The notes under the pieces were generated by a model, which saw nothing but the letters and a program-made list of their open reading frames with translations, was not told the origin of the DNA and did not search any database. Positions 14,205 through 21,592 of a stretch of DNA of 21,592 bases are shown here, one piece after another. Position 1 is the stretch's first letter. Each line of letters starts with the position of its first letter. This DNA is from Gemmatimonadota bacterium (GTDB lineage Bacteria; Gemmatimonadota; Gemmatimonadetes; Gemmatimonadales; Gemmatimonadaceae). The DNA is taken from assembly GCA_028287225.1 (NCBI GenBank), contig JAQBPZ010000249.1, positions 1-21,592 on the forward strand. Reading direction: 5' to 3'. Both the position numbers and the translations under genes were made by a program.

Positions 14205-15479
14205 ATGACCCGCACACTGAAGCGCCTGGCACTCGCCGGGTTATTCCTGCTCCCGATGTCGGCGACGCGCCTCGCGGCGCAGACGCCGACGCCGGAGGGC
14301 ACCGTCATCACGAACACCGCCCAGGCGACCTTCACCGACGCGAACGGCAACGCGTACCCGACGGTGTCGGCCAGCTCCGCGGTGACCGTCGGCTTCCTCG
14401 CCGGCCCCAACCCGACCGCCGCGGCGGCGACTGCGACGCCGGGCACGGGGACCACCGGCAACACGATGACGTTCACGCTCGGCAACAACGGCAACGGCAC
14501 GGACAACTTCGTGATCGGCGAGCCCGCCCACGCCGGCGTGACCGTCACGAGCTACAGCTACAACGGCACCAGCTACGCCAGCCTCTCGGCGCTGAACACG
14601 GCGCTGGCGCTGAGCGGCAACGCGCTCACGCGTGCCGGCACGGCCGGCTCGTCGGGCACGCTGGTCCTGACCTACTCCGTCGCCGCAGGCACGGGTGGCA
14701 CCAGCATCCCCGTCTCCATCACGCAGACGTCGGTCCGCACGAGCTCGGCCACGGCGAGCGCCACCACGACGGTCAACCCGCCCGCCGCGCGCTCGGTCAG
14801 CGTGACCCCGGACGCCGCCACGCAGTCGCTCATGCCGCGCGGGACCGTGTACTCGCAGACCTTCACGATCACGAACTCCGGCAACGCGTCGGACAGCTAC
14901 GACTTCACCGTCGGCGTCTCGAGCGGCATGACCGGCTCGGTGACGATCAGCACCGTGGACGGCGCCGCCGCCACCACGGGCACCACCGCGACGCTCGCCG
15001 CCGGAAGCGCTGCCTCGGTGGTGGTCACGTACTTCGTGAACAACACGGTCGGCAGCGCGCCGGCGGTGACGGTACCGGCCGGCACCACGGCATCCATCAC
15101 GCTGACCGCCAAGTCCACCGCCCTCGGCACGATCACCGACGGAGGCGACCTGACGGTCACCGTCGTCCGCGCGGCCGTCACCATGACCAAGGTGGCGTAC
15201 CTGGATGACCTCAGCGCACCGGTCGGGGCCAGCCTCGTCCTCCCGGGCCAGTACCTCCAGTACCGGATCACCGTCTCCAACGCGTCGGGTGCCACCGCCG
15301 TCGCGGCATCCAACATCGCCGTGAGCGATGCGCTCCCGGCCGAGGTCACGTACGACTCGGTCAGCGGCGACCTGCCCGGCTGGACCTTCACCGGCACCAC
15401 CACCGTCACCGCGAACCTGAGCGGCACGCTGGCGGCCGGCGCCTCACGGTTCTTCTACATCCGCGTCCGGGTCAGGTAG
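14205..15479 (+). CDS. Secreted DUF11/Ig-like surface protein
   Basis: A 424-residue secreted protein, very rich in Thr, Ala, Ser and Gly, with no Cys in the mature part. Residues 1-26 are a signal peptide ending RLAAQ. The mature N-terminus (GTVITNTAQATFTDANGN, then VTVGFLAGPNP) is a typical opening module of DUF11 surface proteins. Two internal Ig-like modules follow (about 75-190 and 196-322). A final DUF11 module (about 325-424) contains VSDALPAEVTY (373-383) and ends ASRFFYIRVRVR, closely like the C-terminus of the 734-residue protein. There is no sorting signal or anchor. No Shine-Dalgarno sequence is seen before the ATG. The stop is only 30 bases before the likely start of the barrel protein, so they share an operon. 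Confidence 0.85.
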   Translation: MTRTLKRLALAGLFLLPMSATRLAAQTPTPEGTVITNTAQATFTDANGNAYPTVSASSAVTVGFLAGPNPTAAAATATPGTGTTGNTMTFTLGNNGNGTDNFVIGEPAHAGVTVTSYSYNGTSYASLSALNTALALSGNALTRAGTAGSSGTLVLTYSVAAGTGGTSIPVSITQTSVRTSSATASATTTVNPPAARSVSVTPDAATQSLMPRGTVYSQTFTITNSGNASDSYDFTVGVSSGMTGSVTISTVDGAAATTGTTATLAAGSAASVVVTYFVNNTVGSAPAVTVPAGTTASITLTAKSTALGTITDGGDLTVTVVRAAVTMTKVAYLDDLSAPVGASLVLPGQYLQYRITVSNASGATAVAASNIAVSDALPAEVTYDSVSGDLPGWTFTGTTTVTANLSGTLAAGASRFFYIRVRVR

Positions 15480-15509
15480 CACAGGGCCACCGGCGTACCG
15501 AGCACTCTC

Positions 15510-18500
15510 GTGCACCGCTCGCTGTCTCGCGCCGCTTCGGCGGCCGGGCGCGTCCACCCGGTGCGCGGGGCCATCACGGCCCCGCGCACCGGGTGGGTTG
15601 CGCTGCTGCTCGCCACGGCACCCGCCGTGGCGATGGCGCAGGGCGGAGCCACCGTTGCACCGGCGCGGCTTGCCTCATTCGCGAACCACGCCGTCGTCAC
15701 CTACACCTACATCACCGGCGCGGCCGACTCGTCGCTCGCCGACGCGACGGTGAGCGTCATGCACCAGGCGGGCGTCTCCATCACCGGCCCCTTCGCCAGC
15801 ACGGCCGCACCGGGCGACGTCCGCTCCTTCCTGCACGCGGTCACCAACCGCGGCAACGAGGACGACGCCGTGCAGCTCGCCGGCACCGCGCCCGCGGGCT
15901 GGACCCTCTCCTTCTATCGCGACGTGGACGGCGACGGGCAGCGCTCTGCCGCCGACGTCCCCATCACGGGCCCGCTGCCGATCGCCCGTGGCGGCTCGAC
16001 GAGCGTGCTTGCCGTCTACGTCGTGCCCGCCGCGGCGATCGACGGCAGCATCGTCACGCTCGCCATCACCGCCACCAGCGCGAGCGACGCGCGCGCTGCC
16101 GTGGCCACGACGGACCGGGTCACCGTGGCGGTGGCCGTGCTGCCGCGCCCGAGCCTGACCCTCCAGAAGCTGGTGGACCGCAGCGAGGCGACCATCGGCG
16201 ACACGCTGCGGTACACCATCCGCTGGACCAACGCCGGCGACGGCGACGCCACCGCCGCCATCGCGCTCGACACCCTGCCCGGGAACGCGCGCTACGTCCC
16301 CGGCTCGCTCGTGCTCGACGGTGCGCCGCTGACCGACGCGGCCGACGCGGACGCCGGCACGACGTCCGTTGCCGCCGATGGCCGCGCCATCGTCCGGGTG
16401 ACCCCGGGCGTCGTGGCGCCGGGCCGCACGGGCACGCTCACCCTCCGGGCGGTGGTGGCGCCGGGTGCACCTGACGGCGTGCTCTCGAACGTCGGGGCCA
16501 TGCGCTACGGCAACGCCGCCGGCACGGTCGCACTCACCGCGGCCGCGTCGGTGGGCACGCGCATCTCCTCCGCCGTCATGGCGATCTCCGAGCGCATCGT
16601 GGGCGTGACGCGCGTGAACGTGGGCACGGCGGTCCACTTCCGCATCACCTACTCGAACGTCTCGGCCACCGACGCTACCAATGCGGTGGTGCACGACACG
16701 CTGCCCGCCTCGCTCGCCTTCGTGTCGTCCACCGGCGCCACGGTGAATGGCGCCGAGCTGTCCTGGCCCCTCGGCACGCTCAAGGCCGGCGCGTCGGGCG
16801 TGATCGACCTCTACACCACCATCGTGTCGCGCCCGCCGGGCGACTCGCTGTCGGACCGCACGAGCATCACCGCCGACAACGCCGGCGCGCGGCGCGCCAA
16901 CGCGCTGGTGTCCGTCACCCCGTTCGCCGGCAACGAGCTGGCCATCACCAAGACCGCCGCCGTGCTCGAGGCGGCGGTCGGCGACGCGATCCCGTACACC
17001 GTCACGGTGCGCAACACCGGGTCGACGACGCTGCGCGCGCTCGTCGTGCACGACCTGCTGCCCGGCGGCATGCTCTACAGCCCCTCGCGGTCCGCCGTCG
17101 TGGACTCGGTGTCGGTGAACGGCGCCGACCTCGCCTTCCACCTCGCCGGCGCGCTGGCGCCGGGCGCGAGCATCGCGGTCCGCTACGCCGCCGTGGTCGC
17201 GACCCCGGCGGCCGGCGCGGACCTGCGCAACAGCGCGTGGGCGGAGGCCGAGGGCGGCCTGGTGCACAGCGACACGGCGGTGGCGGTGGTCACGCCGCGC
17301 CGCAGCTTCGCGCTCCGCGAGCGCACCCTGATCGGCAAGGTGTGGCTGGACCGCAACGCGGACGGCGTGCAGCAGGCGGGCGAGGAAGGGCTGGCGGGCG
17401 TGCAGGTGTGGGACGCCAGCGGCGAGGTCGTGACCACCGACAGGGAAGGCCGCTACTCGTTCCGCAACTTCGCCACGGGCACGCACGCGCTGCGCCTCGA
17501 TCCGCTCGCGATCCCGCGCGACTTCGTGTTCCCCTCCAGCGCGGACGAGGTGGTGGTGGTGCAGGCGGACGGCTGGACGATGCCGCGCACGAGCATCCGT
17601 CTGGTGCCGCGCGCCGGCGCCGTGGTGGCCACCACCTGCGGCTGCACCACTCCGGCGGTGGGGGCCATTCCCGTGGCGACGCTCGCCGCGAACCGCCCGC
17701 CGGCCATCGCCACCGACAGCGTCGTTGCCGCCCCGCTCACGGTGGCGCCGATGCACACCGCCGCCGAGCGCGCGCAGCAGACCCGTTCGGAGGTGGTTAC
17801 CGGGCCGGTGCCGCACTTCAGCGCGCCGCTCGATGGCAGCGTGATCACCACGACCCGGTTCTACGCCGGCGTGCGCGGCCTGCCCGGCACCCCGGTGCGC
17901 CTCTACGACGGCGCGCGGTTCCTGCGCGACGGGACGCTGCGCGTGGACGGCACCCAGGACTTCATCAACGTGGAGCTCGCGGCCGGCCCGCACCACCTCC
18001 GCGTCGTGACGGGCACGGCCGACTCGCTCGGCGTGGCCGACAGCATCGCCGTGCACGTGTCGGGCGCACCATCGCGGTTCGTGACGCCGGCCGAGCCGCC
18101 GACGCTGCGCGGCGACGCGCCGCACGCGGTGCCGGTCCGCGTTCGCGTCCTGGACCAGTGGGGCGTGCCGGTGGCCGGCTCGCCGATGATCACCGTGGAG
18201 GCCACGGGTGCACGCGTGGACGCGCCCGACGCCGACGCCAGCTCGATGGGCCTCCAGCTGCGCACCGATGCCCAGGGCTGGCTCACGGTGCCCCTCGTCG
18301 CGGGCTACCAGGTCGGCGCGGGCGCCGTCCGCCTGACCGCCGACAAGGCCAGGGGCGCCATCCCGCTCCGCATCTTCGCCTCGGTGCGGTCGCTGCTGGC
18401 CACGGGCATCGGCCAGGTCGGGGTAGGCGCGGCGCCCGGGGCGTTCGGCGCCCTCACGCTCCAGGGCGCGCTGACCGAGCAGACGTCGGTGTCGATGTCG

Positions 18501-20876
18501 TACGACTCGCGCCGCACCGACGCCCAGTTCTTTCAGCAGGGCTACGATCCACTCGGCGACGACCGCTTCCTGACGTTCGGCGACAACAGCCGGAGCCGCA
18601 TCGTGGCGCCCTCGTCCCGGGCACTCTCGGCACGCGTCGACCACGGCATGGACTGGATCGCGGCGGGCGACGTGCAGACCGAGGGCTTCGGCCGCGACGG
18701 CGAGCTCGGCGCGTACCGCCGCGCCGTGACCGGCGCCAGCGCGCAGCTCACCACCGGCGCGCTCACCTGGCATTCGTTCGGCAGCATGACGCACCAGGCG
18801 CTCGAGCGCCGGCAGCTGCGCGCCGACGGCAGCACGGGCCCGTACCTCCTGGGCTCCGACATTCGCGCCGGCACCGAGCAGCTGGCCATCGAGGTCCGCG
18901 CCGTGGAGAATGCGGCGCGCGTCGTCGTGCGGCAGGTGCTGACCCGCACCACCGACTACCAGATCGACTACACCACCGGCGTGGTGCTGCTCCGCCTGCC
19001 GGTGCCCTCCGCCGACCCGTCGGGGAACCCGGTGTTCGTGGTCGCCACCGTGGAGCGCAACACGGCCGGCCTTGCGCACTTCGTGGGCGGCGCGCGGGTG
19101 GACGCCGACGCGGTGAAGCTCCTGCGCATCAGCTCCTCGGTGCTCGACACGCTCACCATCGGCCTGTCCGGCATCCGCGACGGCGCGTCGGCCACGCCGG
19201 CGCTGGCCGGCGTGCCGGCCGCGACGCACCTCTTCAACGCGGATGTCCGGATGAGCCGTGGCCGCCTCCAGCTGCGGGGCGGCATGCTGCGCGCGCAGTC
19301 GCCGGATTCCGCCGGCACCGCCCTGAGCGCCACGACCCGCTGGGCGCTGCCGGACGACCGCTTCGCGCTGGACGGACACTGGATGAAGGTGGGCGAGGGA
19401 CTCGGCGCCGCCGACCCGCGCCTCGCCTCCGCCCTGGACGAGGTGAGCGTCGGCGTTTCCGCGAAGCTGGCCGGCGCCGGGATCCTGCGCCTGCACCACG
19501 ACCGCACGCACTTCAGCCAGTTCGGCGCCGACCGCAGCGCGAGCGGCATCACCGGCGAGCAGAGCATCGGGGGCCGCAGGATCACGCAGGACATCGCCCT
19601 GGTGGCGGAGAGCCTGGCCGGCACCATGGGGACCGCCAGCGCCGTGACGGCGCGTGTGAACACGCAGGTCACCTCGCGCGTGGACACCTGGGTCTCCGGC
19701 AGCCACACCCTCGCGACGCCCCTGAACGGCGTCGCGGCGTCGCGCCCGGACCAGGTGGGCACCGGCATCACGCTGCGCCTGCCCCTGGGCCTGCGCCTCG
19801 AAGCCGCGCACCGCATCTCCAGGGGCCTCGACAGCGCCGCCACCTCGGTGACCTCCGGCCAGCTGCGCGCCGAGGGGATCCTCGGCGGCGCGCTGTGGAC
19901 GGGCTTCGAGTCGTCCACCGGTTCCAGCGACGAGGTACGCGCCGCCCACTCGGCGCTGTTCGGCTGGAACCAGCGTCACGCGCTCGGTGCGGGCTGGCAG
20001 GTGACCTCGATGTTCGAGCGCCGCGTCGGGTTGAGCCGCGCCTCCCTCATCGACCCCGCGCGCGCCCTTCCCTTCGCGCAGCCCGAGGTCGACCGCTGGT
20101 CAGCGGGTGCGGGCCTCGGCTGGAATCCGGCCGGCGACCAGGCGCGCTTCGCGCTCAACAGCGAAGTGCAGCGCAGCGTGAACTCGCAGAGCATGCGCTT
20201 CCAGGTCACGGGCGACGCCGCGATCAACGCGGGCATGGCATTGATCACCCTGCACGATTGGGCCAACGGCCGCGATGCATCGCGCACCGACGGCCTGGGC
20301 ACGCGCGTGGACGAGCGCTCGCTGCTGGGCCTCGCCCTTCGCCCGGTGACGTCGGAGCGCTTCAACGCGCTGGCGAAGATCGAGTGGCGCCGGTCGGTCA
20401 ACGCCGCCGGCGACGTGCTGCGCGCGTCGAACACCCAGGCGCAGCGGCTCATCGGCACCACCGACGCCGTCTGGGCGCCCCTGTCCGGCCTGGAGCTGAA
20501 CGGGCGCTACGCGCTGCGCCTCGCCACCACGAGCGTCGCGGGTGACTCCGCGCAGCGCGTCCGCACCGCCGACCACTTCGGCGGCGCGCGCCTGGACCGC
20601 AGGCTCGGCCGCGGATTCAGCATCCGCGCCGATGGCCGGCTGCTGATGGAGACCAACAGCGGCCTGCTGCTGTGGAATGCCGCACCGTCGGCGGTCTACG
20701 ACTTCCAGGGCCGGATCCAGCTCGAGGGCGGCTATCGCTTCGGCGCCCTGCGCGACCCGGACTTCGCCAACGTCGGCGGCGCGGGCGCCTTTGCCACCGC
20801 CGGCTTCCGCCTCACCGAGCAGACCCTGTCCAATCCCGCTGCCTTCTGGCGCGCCCGCGTGGCGAACGACCGATGA
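15510..20876 (+). CDS. Giant outer-membrane protein: DUF11 stalk, SdrD_B, Big_1-like, beta-barrel
   Basis: A 1788-residue predicted outer-membrane surface protein. The signal peptide ends about residue 44 (WVALLLATAPAVAMAQ). A domain with the Ca-loop-like DVDGDGQRSAADV (138-150) comes next. DUF11 modules follow at about 215-340, 355-470 and 475-595 (LDTLPGNARYV, HDTLPASLAFV, HDLLPGGMLYS). An SdrD_B-like module (605-700, KVWLDRNADGVQQAGEEGL) leads into a linker with CGC at 710-712. A Big_1/invasin-like module (about 875-950, VRVLDQWGVPVAGSP) follows. Residues about 960-1788 look like a beta-barrel: alternating short amphipathic strands and the motif TDYQIDYTTGVVLL (1148-1161). The start is uncertain: GTG at 15510, or GTG at 15561 inside a hairpin, both giving a signal peptide; neither has a Shine-Dalgarno sequence. 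The TGA overlaps an ATG at 20873. The display role is inferred. Confidence 0.82.
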   Translation: MHRSLSRAASAAGRVHPVRGAITAPRTGWVALLLATAPAVAMAQGGATVAPARLASFANHAVVTYTYITGAADSSLADATVSVMHQAGVSITGPFASTAAPGDVRSFLHAVTNRGNEDDAVQLAGTAPAGWTLSFYRDVDGDGQRSAADVPITGPLPIARGGSTSVLAVYVVPAAAIDGSIVTLAITATSASDARAAVATTDRVTVAVAVLPRPSLTLQKLVDRSEATIGDTLRYTIRWTNAGDGDATAAIALDTLPGNARYVPGSLVLDGAPLTDAADADAGTTSVAADGRAIVRVTPGVVAPGRTGTLTLRAVVAPGAPDGVLSNVGAMRYGNAAGTVALTAAASVGTRISSAVMAISERIVGVTRVNVGTAVHFRITYSNVSATDATNAVVHDTLPASLAFVSSTGATVNGAELSWPLGTLKAGASGVIDLYTTIVSRPPGDSLSDRTSITADNAGARRANALVSVTPFAGNELAITKTAAVLEAAVGDAIPYTVTVRNTGSTTLRALVVHDLLPGGMLYSPSRSAVVDSVSVNGADLAFHLAGALAPGASIAVRYAAVVATPAAGADLRNSAWAEAEGGLVHSDTAVAVVTPRRSFALRERTLIGKVWLDRNADGVQQAGEEGLAGVQVWDASGEVVTTDREGRYSFRNFATGTHALRLDPLAIPRDFVFPSSADEVVVVQADGWTMPRTSIRLVPRAGAVVATTCGCTTPAVGAIPVATLAANRPPAIATDSVVAAPLTVAPMHTAAERAQQTRSEVVTGPVPHFSAPLDGSVITTTRFYAGVRGLPGTPVRLYDGARFLRDGTLRVDGTQDFINVELAAGPHHLRVVTGTADSLGVADSIAVHVSGAPSRFVTPAEPPTLRGDAPHAVPVRVRVLDQWGVPVAGSPMITVEATGARVDAPDADASSMGLQLRTDAQGWLTVPLVAGYQVGAGAVRLTADKARGAIPLRIFASVRSLLATGIGQVGVGAAPGAFGALTLQGALTEQTSVSMSYDSRRTDAQFFQQGYDPLGDDRFLTFGDNSRSRIVAPSSRALSARVDHGMDWIAAGDVQTEGFGRDGELGAYRRAVTGASAQLTTGALTWHSFGSMTHQALERRQLRADGSTGPYLLGSDIRAGTEQLAIEVRAVENAARVVVRQVLTRTTDYQIDYTTGVVLLRLPVPSADPSGNPVFVVATVERNTAGLAHFVGGARVDADAVKLLRISSSVLDTLTIGLSGIRDGASATPALAGVPAATHLFNADVRMSRGRLQLRGGMLRAQSPDSAGTALSATTRWALPDDRFALDGHWMKVGEGLGAADPRLASALDEVSVGVSAKLAGAGILRLHHDRTHFSQFGADRSASGITGEQSIGGRRITQDIALVAESLAGTMGTASAVTARVNTQVTSRVDTWVSGSHTLATPLNGVAASRPDQVGTGITLRLPLGLRLEAAHRISRGLDSAATSVTSGQLRAEGILGGALWTGFESSTGSSDEVRAAHSALFGWNQRHALGAGWQVTSMFERRVGLSRASLIDPARALPFAQPEVDRWSAGAGLGWNPAGDQARFALNSEVQRSVNSQSMRFQVTGDAAINAGMALITLHDWANGRDASRTDGLGTRVDERSLLGLALRPVTSERFNALAKIEWRRSVNAAGDVLRASNTQAQRLIGTTDAVWAPLSGLELNGRYALRLATTSVAGDSAQRVRTADHFGGARLDRRLGRGFSIRADGRLLMETNSGLLLWNAAPSAVYDFQGRIQLEGGYRFGALRDPDFANVGGAGAFATAGFRLTEQTLSNPAAFWRARVANDR
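15554..15596. repeat. Perfect 19-bp hairpin inside the start of the barrel gene
   Basis: Arms 15554-15572 and 15578-15596 pair perfectly around the 5-base loop ATCAC. Core: ACCCGGTGCGCGGGG. The stem is almost all G/C. It is coding and gives VHPVRGAITAPRTGW just before the hydrophobic core of the signal peptide. There is no T-run, so a standard terminator is unlikely. It could hide or expose the start region of the mRNA, or be an inserted REP-like element. Confidence 0.9.
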
Positions 20877-20917
20877 CGCGTCCCGCCCTTTCCCCCTCCC
20901 ATTCAGGCAGGCTGTCC

Positions 20918-21592
20918 ATGTCCCGCCTCCGTACGCTGCTTCCCCTTCCGCTGCTCGCGCTCGCGTCGGCCTGTGCGCCCGTGCGCCAGCCCGGCGCACT
21001 CAGCCCCCTCGGCGCCCGCGTGACGAACGAGGTGATCGGCGAAGACGCACAGACGCTCGACTCCTGGTCGCGCCGCGTCGCCGCACTCGGCCACGATGCC
21101 GCCGCCGTCCCCTCGCCGCGTCGCGACTACGTCGCGGCACGGGCTGCCGCGTGGCTTGCATACGCCCGGGATGCCTATGCATGGGATCCGCGCGACGGCG
21201 CCGCCGACACGGCCCTCGCCGAAACGCGCCGGCTCGTGCTCGCCCTGGAGGCCGGGACGATTCCCGAGCTGCGCCCGCTCGATGTCTTGCCCAACGTCCG
21301 CGCACGCCCGGAGCTGTGGGCATCGCTGGAGCGCGCGCGCGGAGGGCCGGCGATGCAGCACGCGCCGGCGGCGCTGGCCGGTGCCGAGGTGGCGCTGGTA
21401 CGAGCGTCGCGCCTGGCGAGCGGCACGGGCAGCGCCGCGCCCGGCGCGCGCATCCTGACCGATGCCGAGCGCGCCTGCGAGCTCCAGGTGCAGGTGGCGG
21501 CCGCCGAGCGGCTGCTCAACACCCTGCCGGGCCCCACCGAGCGCGCGCCGTCGGCCGTCGCCGTGGCGCCCGTTCCGGCCAGGCGCGCGGCA
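20918..21592 (+). CDS. Lipoprotein, 3' end outside the window
   Basis: The frame stays open from here to the end of the window (225 codons), so the gene is cut by the edge. The N-terminus MSRLRTLLPLPLLALASAC is a lipoprotein signal with lipobox LASAC; Cys19 would be acylated. The mature part is Ala/Arg-rich and mainly helical, with many Trp/Tyr-containing stretches (AARAAAWLAYARDAYAWD) and repeated acidic/basic residues; I recognise no family. The ATG at 20918 has AGGCAGG about seven bases upstream and gives a normal signal. An alternative ATG at 20873 overlaps the barrel gene's TGA (ATGA) and would only add 15 residues before the signal. Position and spacing place it in the barrel-protein operon, perhaps as its periplasmic or outer-membrane partner (inference). 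A C-terminal domain such as OmpA could lie past the edge. Confidence 0.75.
   Translation, partial: MSRLRTLLPLPLLALASACAPVRQPGALSPLGARVTNEVIGEDAQTLDSWSRRVAALGHDAAAVPSPRRDYVAARAAAWLAYARDAYAWDPRDGAADTALAETRRLVLALEAGTIPELRPLDVLPNVRARPELWASLERARGGPAMQHAPAALAGAEVALVRASRLASGTGSAAPGARILTDAERACELQVQVAAAERLLNTLPGPTERAPSAVAVAPVPARRAA

Noticed and set aside
15675..19979. 1434-residue open frame on the minus strand, opposite the barrel gene
   Set aside because: Composition is Arg/Gly/His/Ala-rich with no domain signature. It is the expected antisense shadow of a long GC-rich gene, and the plus-strand protein has clear modules.
17237..20545. 1102-residue plus-strand frame overlapping the barrel gene in another frame
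   Set aside because: Arg/Ala/Gly/Pro-rich translation without motifs. It is an off-frame shadow of the barrel gene.

Overview
The window is very GC-rich throughout and tightly packed with bacterial genes. It looks like a didermic (outer-membrane-bearing) bacterium: there is an OmpA-type lipoprotein, a predicted outer-membrane beta-barrel, and many Sec signal peptides with alanine-rich cleavage sites. The gene content, the DUF11 surface proteins and the odd intergenic repeats would fit a Gemmatimonadota-like organism. That placement is inference; no rRNA or marker gene is present to confirm it.

Layout. (1) 1-1618: the 3' part of an acyl-CoA dehydrogenase gene, facing an OmpA-family lipoprotein gene (1709-2365, minus) across a strong hairpin. 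(2) 2519-2728 (minus): a small CxxC metal-binding HMA protein. It is followed by about 800 bases without a gene, filled by a long imperfect inverted repeat (2838-3468). (3) 3533-6279 (minus): a likely operon in the order second HMA protein, MgtE magnesium transporter, EamA-family transporter; the last two overlap by ATGA. (4) 6282-6390: a compact inverted repeat lying symmetrically between the divergent HMA and oxidoreductase genes and reaching to within 2 bases of both start codons. (5) 6393-8569 (plus): a beta-hydroxyacid dehydrogenase gene overlapping (ATGA) a cysteine-desulfurase-like aminotransferase gene. (6) 8570-8939: two arrays of the same 7-base repeat in opposite orientation around an inner inverted repeat, between convergent genes. 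The second array supplies the stop codon of the next gene. (7) 8927-10738 (minus): a GH15 glucoamylase/trehalase-like enzyme. (8) 10970-21592 (plus): a large surface-protein locus. It holds three secreted DUF11-type proteins (734, 170 and 424 residues), a 1788-residue protein with DUF11 modules, an SdrD_B-like module, a Big_1-like module and a C-terminal predicted beta-barrel, and finally a lipoprotein gene that runs off the window.

The left half is metabolic and transport housekeeping interspersed with repeats. The right half is the most interesting part. Inference: the secreted DUF11 proteins, the barrel protein with its own DUF11 stalk, and the terminal lipoprotein form one cell-surface or outer-membrane assembly. 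The 734- and 170-residue protein genes share a conserved 18-base motif about 160 bases upstream of their starts, which suggests common control. None of the DUF11 genes has a recognisable Shine-Dalgarno sequence. No tRNA, rRNA, CRISPR array, transposase or phage gene was seen.
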